From Schistocerca nitens (Eukaryota; Arthropoda; Insecta; Orthoptera; Acrididae): a stretch of 64,000 nt of DNA. The position numbers were made by a program, and so were the translations under genes. Under the pieces are notes generated by a model. That model had not been told where the DNA came from. It ran no database searches and was given only the letters and a program-made list of their open reading frames with translations. The DNA is taken from assembly GCF_023898315.1 (NCBI RefSeq), contig NC_064621.1, positions 122,349,521 through 122,413,520 on the forward strand, in the 5' to 3' direction. How positions within the stretch are numbered: the first letter of the stretch is position 1; each line of letters opens with the position of its first letter. This document shows positions 56,542-64,000 of the stretch, one piece after another.

Positions 56542-56637
56542 GAAACAACTTTTGTTTCCCACTTCCACGAGTACCAACCCTGAGAAGATAGACATGACGT
56601 TATTTCACGTACATTTCTGGTGTGCTTTCTGATATTT

Positions 56638-56830
56638 CAAAAATGGCTCTGAGCACTATGGGACTCAACTGCTGAGGTCATTAGTCCCCTAGAACTTAGA
56701 ACTAGTTAAACCTAACTAACCTAAGGACATCACAAACATCCATGCCCGAGGCAGGATTCGAACCTGCGACCGTAGCGGTCGCGCGGTTCCAGACTGCAGC
56801 GCCTTTAACCGCACGGCCACTTCGGCCGGC
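56638..56830 (-). mobile_element. tRNA-derived SINE (main family)
   Basis: A full copy flanked by the exact 13-bp duplication CTTTCTGATATTT (56625-56637 and 56831-56843). Hairpin stem GGGACT:AGTCCC. Confidence 0.95.
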
Positions 56831-57110
56831 CTTTCTGATATTTGGCAGCTAATTAATGCTCAGTCATCTTTACTGTCAGAAGTTGAGTGTCGAGCTCTCA
56901 CTTCACGAAACGAATATAGAGAGCAGTGTTGCTACATACGATTCTGTTTAAGACCGTGCCATAGGGTTGCACACTAACGTAACATTTATAATGGAATGCG
57001 GTTTGTTTTAGGGCCGCAAGCATCCCATTCACTGTAACTCTGAGAAACAGATAACAGCTCATCGGTTAAATTCTATTCTCCGTTGCGTACAAGACGATGG
57101 CTATATTGTT

Positions 57111-57303
57111 CAAAATGGCTCTGAGCACTATGGGACTTAACTGCTGAGGTCATCAGTCCCCTAGAACGTAGAACTACTTAAACCTAACTAACCTAACGAC
57201 ATCACACACATCCATGCCCGATGCAGGATTCGAACCTGCGACCGTAGCGGTCGCGCGGTTCCAGACTGAAGCGCCTAGAATCGCTCGGCCACCCCGGTCG
57301 GCC
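57111..57303 (-). mobile_element. tRNA-derived SINE (main family)
   Basis: A full copy with flanks TGGCTATATTGTT and TGACTATATCGTT, a 13-bp duplication with two differences. Hairpin intact. Confidence 0.93.
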
Positions 57304-57856
57304 TGACTATATCGTTACTGCGCTGGTGTGAGACTACAAAACGGAAAATATATCTGTTTAGAATGGTCTTAATATGACAGGAACGAATTTCTGCTTTCCT
57401 GACAAGTCTTCCTGGTGTGAAAAAGTTTACAAAATCTATTACGGAAATGCTGCTCTCCGTAGATAGCAGTGAACTGAAATTGTGTCCTAAGCTGTTACAC
57501 ATTTACCTCAATGCCAAGAGTGGAAAACGTCAAAGTGTTCATTTAGTCATGCAAGCTCTTTCGAGCACGGTGGCTGAACTCGTATGATACCCGATCCCCA
57601 ACGACGAGGAAGCAGCAGCCTTTATGTAACTTGCGAATGACGAAATCGACATCCTGAATTCCGGAAGATGATATGTTAAGAATAGGTTAACATGTAATTA
57701 TGTGATGCACGAGTGAAGTTCAGAAAAGAATTTTAAGGGAACTGCGCCTCGGCAGGAACAACAAATCGCCTGCCCCCATCTCGCAGAGGCTCTGCTACAA
57801 CAATTCGCTCATTGATCGAACCGTTTCTAGATATTCAGCCACTATCTTAAGCCACA
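57304..57856. other. No gene recognised
   Basis: The plus strand at about 57440-57590 has a coherent frame (SELKLCPKLLHIYLNAKSGK) ending at a TGA, but without a start, splice site or family match. It is noted as a possible exon fragment or transposon piece. Confidence 0.25.
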
Positions 57857-57926
57857 GCTTGCACAGTATAGGGTAGCATGGAGAGCTGCATCAAACCAGT
57901 CTCAGGACTGAAGACCACAACAACAT
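57857..57926 (+). mobile_element. RTE-like LINE, extreme 5' truncation
   Basis: Only the last 70 bp of the RTE are present, from GCTTGCACAG through GAGAGCTGCATC and CTCAGGACTGAAGACCAC to a two-unit CAA tail. Confidence 0.85.
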
Positions 57927-58633
57927 AGGCCCCTACTCTTGGGGCACAACGCTGCTGACATTCCTGTACCGAATTAAGCATCGGTGGAGGCAGAAGACAG
58001 TGGGAAATTTTTGACATCACGTCCGTTATGAAGTATTCTGTCCGATATGGGCGAAGCACCGGAAATGATAGCGAAACAGAACTGCAAGATATCAACTTTC
58101 CTATCAGAGGAATCTGTAGTCAAAGATGGAGCCCACTGTTCTGCAGAAAGATTCCGCTGCATCGCGGACTACAAAGAACTATGACAACCCACTGAGAACA
58201 CCGCGCACTGATAACTTACGTTGCCCTGCTACACGTTTGGAACATTTAAGCTGGATCACAGTCCTATCTCGCAGTGGGCTTACGGCTCCGAGAGATGACT
58301 GCTTGCGTGAGGTATCTCAGTTATAAGTATTTCTAACGAATTTAACCAGTTTGAGACTGTTTACACAAAAAATATTTACATTAACAAATAAAATGCAAAC
58401 AATCTGCACTGCTATCGAAACAAAATGTTAATTTTCCACCAGAAATTAGGAAACTATAGAATTAGATTATTTCATTCGCATATGGTTCCTGAACCAGAAA
58501 CTGAAAATACGAACAGCAACGCCAGCAGCAGCACAAGAGAGAAAATCCTATCAGTGGCTATCTTCACTCAACATCTGAACAGGTGAATAACTGCCTTACG
58601 TAATATTCTGAAAACGTATTGCAGTTATAGGTA
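57927..58633. other. No gene recognised
   Basis: There are short frames only. GTAATAGGCCCCTAC-type sequence near 57925 resembles the 57-bp repeat core only by a 10-base stretch. Confidence 0.3.
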
Positions 58634-58862
58634 GTTATGTTGTGCTAACTAACTGCTTGAACTGCTCGCTGCGTGAGAGACTGACTCGCTCTGTCCCTAC
58701 AATGACGTCATCTCAATGCCGCAGCCAGTCGCAATACGCTTCGCTTTGGGCCCAACCTTCCTTTTAATGACCTTGCGCAGTTATAAACGCTGCTCTGTAC
58801 CCAGTTACGTAAATAAAACCGTGTGCCACTACATATCGTCTAAGTTTATTTGCCCCTCGCAA
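58634..58862 (+). other. Possible LTR-like segment
   Basis: The segment begins TGTTGTGCTAAC, has AATAAAAC near 58814 and ends CCCTCGCA before a change in composition at the following frame. The layout (TG...CA, polyadenylation signal near the end, gag-like frame directly downstream) fits the end of an LTR retrotransposon. No second LTR or primer-binding site could be shown. Confidence 0.3.
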
Positions 58863-58890
58863 CTGGATTCCGCGAAACGAGGAAGCTAAC

Positions 58891-59214
58891 TTGGCGAACA
58901 CACGGCGCCGCACCGCCAGAGGCGAATTTGGAGCGGCTGAGGACACAGCTACGACAGTCGCAAGACTAGTAGCAACTGCTGTCCAAGCAGCAAGGATTCC
59001 TCCAGCAAGATGCCGCCATAGCACTACCAACAAAGAAATCACCTATCTGTTACAAATCGCAAGTGACTGCGAAATGAAAGTTATCACAGTAACAAGGTAT
59101 AAGTATCTGGCTGTGATTTCAGTCACAACTAGATTGCGCAACGTCCGTTTTAGAGCTGTCACACTACCACGGAAGCCCACGTTATTTGAGATATATATGA
59201 CAAGCAACAACTGA
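58891..59214 (+). pseudogene. Possible gag-like N-terminal fragment
   Basis: The frame begins MANTRRRTARGEFGAAED with an alanine/arginine-rich helix-like region (TTVARLVATAVQAARIPP), then becomes unrelated sequence. By composition and position after the LTR-like segment it could be the start of a gag protein. No zinc knuckles, protease or polymerase follow. Confidence 0.25.
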
Positions 59215-59695
59215 AACTACCATTGTAATTTTCAACGGTATGTGCGATGTGTCACCCGACATTCGTATTTCGTTCTAAGAACCTTGTTCTGACACTATCA
59301 ATGTCTAACCTATCTATGGTCGAAAAAATTATCCACGTATTCTAAACACCAACTCGTACTGTACTGTGTGGTAATTTAAGTTATGATGCACTACATCACA
59401 CTATTAATATTTTTGCACGTGTTTCATTACTACAAAAATTTCTGGGCAAAGGAAGAACATATGTAAACCACGCTTACTACAGACGGTTTTGTTGTGACGA
59501 AATTTTCTGTGCACAACCGAATACACTAGTCCTTTAACTTTTGTTTGCCATGTGGTAAAAGCTAAGTAGTGAAGGCCCCCTCGCGTTTTTTGTATGTTAC
59601 GAGGGTTGCCCCGAAGGTAATTCAGCGCATTTTGTTCTTCAACAATTCTTTATTCGACATAATGAGAATTACACACACCAAAGAATGGTGCTTTA

Positions 59696-59784
59696 GCGAC
59701 GCGGGGTAAGCGCGCGGTCTCAGTCGTCCTGTCACGGTTCACGCGGCTCCCTCCCCTCGGAGGTTCGAGTCCTCCCTCGGGCAT

Positions 59785-59833
<49 letters not shown>

Positions 59834-59928
59834 GTCGTTAGTTTAAGTTCGATTAAGTAGTGTGTAAGCTTAGGGACCGATTACCTCAGCAGTTTGGTCC
59901 CTTAAGATCTTACCACAAATTGCCAAAA
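59696..59928 (+). mobile_element. tRNA-derived SINE, divergent subfamily with GT repeat
   Basis: The B box GGTTCGAGTCCTCCC near 59762-59776, the phrase CGGGCATGGGTGTGTG running into a (GT)n tract (59787-59832), and a 3' hairpin GGGACC...GGTCCC (59873-59901). The 12-bp duplication AATGGTGCTTTA is at 59684-59695 and 59929-59940. It is close to the copy at 12737. Confidence 0.93.
59787..59832. repeat. (GT)n microsatellite inside a SINE
   Basis: About 23 GT units replace the short GTGTGTG element found at this point in other SINE copies. Confidence 0.96.
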
Positions 59929-59959
59929 AATGGTGCTTTATCTACACACCATACTGTTC

Positions 59960-60720
59960 CACGTAATCTCCATCCCGTTCTATGACCTTCCTCCAGCGCG
60001 AAACAATGGCGTGTATGCCCTGTCTGCATCAGTCCTTGTTCTAGTGGCGGAGCCAGCCAGAGCTTCACTGTGTGAGTCACATCCTCATCGTCCTCAAAAT
60101 GTCTTGCACGGATGGCATCTTTAATGGCCCAAACAAATGGAAGTCCGAAAGGACTAGGTCACGGCTGCAGGGTGGATGGGGTAATATTGTCCAACCCAGT
60201 TTTCCCGTTTTGCGATATGTTCAGCAGTCCTCAGACTTGTGGGGGGGGGGGGGGGGGCAGAGCGTTATCGTGTTGCACCAAAACATCTGGGTTGATGTGA
60301 GACCGAAGTCGCCGGAAGTGCGTCTTGAGTTTTGGTAATGTATTGACGTATTCTTCTCAATTAATGGTACCGCCTCTTGGCATCACATCAATGAGAATCA
60401 TACCTTCACAGTCCTTGAACACGGTGATCATGACCTTACCGGCGGAAGCAGTTGCTTTGAATTTTTTCTTCTACGGAGAGTGGGAATGGCGCCATTCCAT
60501 CGACTGTCGTTTTGTTTCGGGCTCAAAATTTTGAACCCTGGTTTCATCACCTGTCACATTCCAGGACAAGAAGGCCTCCCCCTCAGCTTCAAAGCGCTGC
60601 AACAAATCAAGACAAATGTTATTTTCTGTGCGATTTGTGATCTACCGTTAGACACCGCGGGACCCATCTTGCACAACTCGCTGCAACATGTCAGGTGTGA
60701 CCCCCGACCACTGCAAATCA
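59960..60720 (-). pseudogene. Mariner transposase, DD34D type, decayed
   Basis: Three catalytic blocks are visible in order on the minus strand: GDETRVQ at about 60530-60550, HDNA at 60261-60272 and SDFHLFG at about 60127-60147, preceded by HPPCSRDL. The third acidic residue is D, as in mariner. The blocks are in different frames with several stops, and a G run at 60241-60257 lies next to HDNA, where the PHT residues should be. Confidence 0.85.
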
Positions 60721-61072
60721 TGGAGCTCCGCCTAACCGCCTTCTGATGACCTCACCCTCCGTGCCTAGCGAGTAACCGTACTTTTGTCGACAGCAGATGC
60801 TCCATAGACACTTTGCACAAGCGTGAATATTCCCCACAGTTTCTTTCTCTGGAGTGAGAAATTCAGTCTCGGAACGTTGCTTGTATCATATATCACCTAC
60901 AGACGCCATTTTGAAACTGTCCTGGAGCCACGCTATCTGTCGGAAGCGACGGAAACTTGGCGCGCTCACTCAGGAGACTTCAAATAATACATACTTAACG
61001 TTTCGCATTCGTATCATTGTTTTCGGCTGAGAAAAAAAAGTGTGGTGCATTACTTTCTGGGCAATCCTCGTA

Positions 61073-61982
61073 TGTACGATGTACATTCATAGTATTCCTC
61101 AGAATATTCATCAGAGACTTGCCCACTATCCAAGTTACGTTTTCTGAATTTACCTCGACGTTTTAGTTTTTGTAATGAAATGAGCATTTAAATATGGCGC
61201 GAACATAAACACTAGGCTACGTTGCGGGGCGCCCTTTACTCGGCATTCAGATTCGTTGGCTTCGCCACCTCACAACCGAATTGTCACCTTCCAATCTAGC
61301 CTCGACCTCAGGTTACGCTACACATCAGTCTGCCACCACAACTAAGATCTCATTGGGAGTATAATACCACGTTCTAGGCTATCAAGTAACAACTGAGAAG
61401 AATAGTTGCAAATATTAATTACGGCTGGCATTAAGTTTTTGTCAGTTGGTACAGTGATAAAGCTAGCCTTAGGTGTTGACGAATATCGCCTTTATTGGTG
61501 AAAACATGTCAGGTGTGTTTCACTGACACAGTTCACGTGCCGAGATATAGCAGTTAGCAAATACGTGTACATGTCAGTGCTTATTACTTATTTCTCTTGA
61601 CCAATTACAGTGTAAAAGCTACGGTGATGACTGGCAGCAGGAACATATTGACGTTCGTGGAGTGCGAAGGGATACAGGTTGTGAATTCCTACAGTCTGAT
61701 TTAAAACTTGGACAAAACACATGTAAAAACACCAGTTATGGAAAAGTAACGTTAAAAAGAGAACAGCGTTCTAGGAAAGTCACGGTTCAGCCCATCCCTG
61801 CGGTCACCAAAATGGCATTTGTTTACGGCACAGGCATGCAGGTTTGTGCTCGATGCAAGACCTGTCGCCATGACGACGTGGTTGAGTGTGCCGCTACCCG
61901 CGTGCAGCGGTAAGGCTGCGCTGTGCGTGAGCAGGCAGATTTCGGTGGTGTTTTCAAAGCATGTAGTCGACACAGCGTGCTC
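61073..61982. other. No gene recognised
   Basis: Frames of up to 83 codons (61662-61913 +) show no domain, and no repeat boundary was seen. Confidence 0.3.
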
Positions 61983-61985
61983 CGA

Positions 61986-62218
61986 GCGAGGTGGCGCAGT
62001 GGTTAGAATACTGGACTCGCATTCGGGAGGACGACGGTTCAATCCCCCGTCCGGCCATCCTGATTTAGGTTTTCCGTCGTCTCCCTAAATCGCTCCCGGC
62101 AAATGCCGGGATGGTTCCTTTGAAAGGGCACAGCCGACTTCCTTCCCTATCCTTACCTAATCCGATGAGACCGATGACCTCGCTGTTTGGTCTCTTCCCC
62201 AAAAACAACCCAACCTCA
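61986..62218 (+). mobile_element. tRNA-derived SINE, second family
   Basis: The head GAGCGAGGTGGCGCAGTGG (A box) and GACGGTTCAATCCCCCGTCC (B box with flanking pairing) are a good tRNA-like unit. The body has GCTCCCGGCAAATGCCGGG (a hairpin). The 3' hairpin GAGACC...GGTCTC is at 62167-62194, ending in CCCCAAAAACAACCC. Target duplication unclear. Confidence 0.88.
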
Positions 62219-62259
62219 CACCGTGCACTGTACGCCCGAATGTAATTACACCGTACCAT

Positions 62260-62262
<3 letters not shown>

Positions 62263-62311
<49 letters not shown>
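62263..62311. repeat. (CA)n microsatellite
   Basis: About 24 CA units lie 45 bp after the SINE. They generate spurious HT and VC repeat frames. Confidence 0.97.
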
Positions 62312-62315
<4 letters not shown>

Positions 62316-62854
62316 AACATTGAGGCACCAGATGCTGTTTGCTGGCGACTTCAGGAACGTCCCAGGAACGCTAGAGGAATTTCTGCGCTCCATACGGACA
62401 CCATGCTCGTCAGAAATAGACCGCACATCAAGTGGAGTTGAACAAGCTTGCAGAAACATTGGACAGAAACAGCACAGCACGTGCGTCGTGGCGCGGCTTT
62501 GAGAGTTCGTAAAGGGTATAAGAGTCTAACGACAGGAATGAGGAAGACGCCGTCTCTCGTGGGACTGGCAGCGCATCGTTCTGGCCGACGCCGGACTGCG
62601 GGGAAAGTTTCTGTCATAGACGCTTCATGCTGCTTCTGCTGCTCCTACGGAAAAAGAGTGGCAGCCGCCTGTGGGCTGCGCTCGAAGCACGAGCCTGCCT
62701 GTCAGACACACAAAGTAGGCGCCAGCAAGCTGGGGCTCACACTGGCCAATACGCGTGTGCATTCCCAGCGGCATTCCCATTGGCAGCGGAATCCACGCAA
62801 TAAAACCCATCTTTCAGATGATGTGTAAGTATTCTGCGCCATTCTTATGACGCA
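62312..62854. other. No gene recognised; GC-richer 62500-62820
   Basis: The frame 62448-62828 (+, 126 codons) has mixed composition and matches nothing I know. TATAAGAG at 62516 could be a TATA-like element, without other support. Confidence 0.25.
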
Positions 62855-64000
62855 ATCAATGCCTTCATTGCACGATAACAATGTTTATGTTACTGATGAC
62901 AGTGCCACTAAGGCAGAATTACTGAACACCGTTTTCTGAATCTCGTTCACCAAAGCGGACGAAGTAAATAGTCCAGAATTCTAATCTACAACAACTGCCA
63001 ACACGAGTAATTTAGAAGTAGATATCCTTGGTGCAGTGAAGCAATTTAAACCACTTAACAAAGGCCAGGCTTCCGGTCCAGAGTACGTACAAGTCAGGTT
63101 CCTTTCAGAGTATGCTGATGCAGTAACTCCATATCTAACAATGATATACAATCGCTCACTCATCGAAAGATCTGTACCTAAAGACTGGAAAGTTGCACAA
63201 GGCACACCAATACCCAATAAAGGAAACATACCCATATAGCTAGTGTCGATTTGCAGGTGGCTTTTGGAACATATAATGGGCAACGTTACGAATTATCTCG
63301 AAGAAAACGGTTTATTGACTGACAGCACGGATTCAGAAAAATCGTTCTTGTGAAACACAGTTCTTTATTCTCATGAAGTAGTGAGTGCTGTCGACAGGGG
63401 TTCTCAAACTGATTCCGTATTATTTATATTTCCAGAAGGCTTTCGAGACCGTTCGGCACAAGAGTCTTCTAATCAAATGGCGTGCCTATGAAGTATCGTC
63501 TCGATTTGTGATTTCCTGTCTTAGATTGTTTGCAGATGATGCTGTCATTTATCGTCTTGTAAAGTCGTCAGATGATCAAACCCAACTGCAAAATGATGTG
63601 GACGAGATATATGTGTGGTGAAAAAAGTGGCAGTTGACTCTAAATACCAAAGTGTAACGTAATCCACATGACTACTAAAAGAAATCCAGTAAATTTCAGT
63701 TACACGATATCGCACAAGTCTAAAGGTTGTAAATTCAATTAAATACTTAGGGATTACAATTCCGAATAACTTCAACTGGAACGATAACATAGAAAATGTT
63801 GTGGGTAAAGAAAATCGAAGACTGCTATTTATTGGTAGAACCGAAAACGCAACACATCGACTAAAGAGACTGCGTACACCACGCTTGTCTGCCCTATTCT
63901 GGAGTATTGTTTGTGTGGCGAGGGATCAGCATTAGATGGGACTGACGGAAAACATGGAGAAAGTTCAAAGAAGAGCAGCTCGTTCTGTATTACCGCGAAA
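62855..64000 (+). mobile_element. CR1/jockey-like LINE, runs off the right edge
   Basis: Broken plus-strand frames encode the RT: VKQFKPLNKGQASGPEYV near 63038-63080, TPYLTMIYNRSLIERSVPKDWK at 63130-63190, then after frame changes LRLFADDAVIYR (FADD near 63531-63542), SIKYLGITIPNNFNWNDNI near 63735-63790 and the following RR region. Parts of the palm are deleted, since FADD follows shortly after the pre-palm block. Same family as 18850, 46490 and 53788. Confidence 0.82.

Larger units (their letters stand above)
59600..61070 (-). mobile_element. Mariner-family transposon with SINE insert
   Basis: The element is flanked by TA (59598-59599, 61071-61072). Terminal repeats begin CGAGGGTTGCCCCGAAGGTA on the left and, complemented, CGAGGATTGCCCAGAAAGTA on the right. 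It is about 1.24 kb without the SINE. It holds a decayed transposase on the minus strand. Confidence 0.9.

Noticed and set aside
61986..62062. tRNA gene
   Set aside because: It is a good tRNA-like head but continues directly into a SINE body and 3' hairpin; no separate terminator or mature end is visible.
1..64000. CRISPR arrays, operons, riboswitches or phage genes
   Set aside because: No regularly spaced direct repeats, ribosome-binding sites or bacterial gene organisation occur, and the DNA is clearly eukaryotic. The short tandem runs are microsatellites.

Overview
The window looks like intergenic DNA from a large, transposon-packed insect genome. I read it as orthopteran, most likely a Schistocerca-type grasshopper. 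That placement is from recall of the repeat families (tRNA-derived SINEs, an RTE-type LINE with a CAA tail, CR1-like LINEs with a GATGTA-type tail) and not from any search. No bacterial-style gene or operon is present. Nearly every long open frame is a transposable-element protein, a decayed piece of one, or its antisense shadow.

Layout. 1-12.3 kb: a Tc1-like fragment, an RTE 3' fragment, then an I-group LINE on the minus strand (about 4337-12260) split by a nearly intact 3.3-kb RTE element (6880-10180) with an exact target-site duplication. 12.3-17 kb: a foldback element with tRNA-like arms, a second RTE copy, and a deletion junction joining it to half a Tc1 element. 18.8-22.4 kb: a CR1-like LINE carrying a 230-bp tRNA-like insert, then a PIF/Harbinger element with remains of both its genes, itself split by a LINE. 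25.3-28.6 kb: a third RTE copy on the minus strand. 29.5-32.8 kb: nested foldback elements and a GC-rich 1.6-kb segment bounded by a 57-bp perfect inverted repeat. That segment holds the only host-gene candidate: a TATA box, a start codon and a 31-codon exon ending at a consensus splice donor, on the minus strand. 33.4-37.9 kb: a SINE cluster and a hAT relic. 40.9-51.7 kb: a Tc1, a second Tc1/mariner-superfamily element with 90-bp terminal repeats, another Tc1 with a SINE inside it, a foldback element, and a Tc1 inside a Tc1. 52-64 kb: LINE fragments, SINEs, an internally deleted Tc1 derivative, a mariner with a SINE inside it, a possible LTR/gag piece, and a CR1-like LINE running off the right edge.

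How the parts relate. The most informative signal is a shared 3' stem-loop in at least three SINE types. Its stem sequence changes between copies while pairing is kept (GGGACT:AGTCCC, GGGACC:GGTCCC, GAGACC:GGTCTC, GCGACT:AGTCGC) and its loop is nearly constant. The 5' arm and loop also occur in the 3' end of the I-group LINE, which suggests that this LINE's reverse transcriptase mobilises several SINE families by recognising the hairpin. A second recurrent design is a set of foldback elements whose arms carry a hairpin followed by GAAACC. Both readings are inferences from sequence alone.
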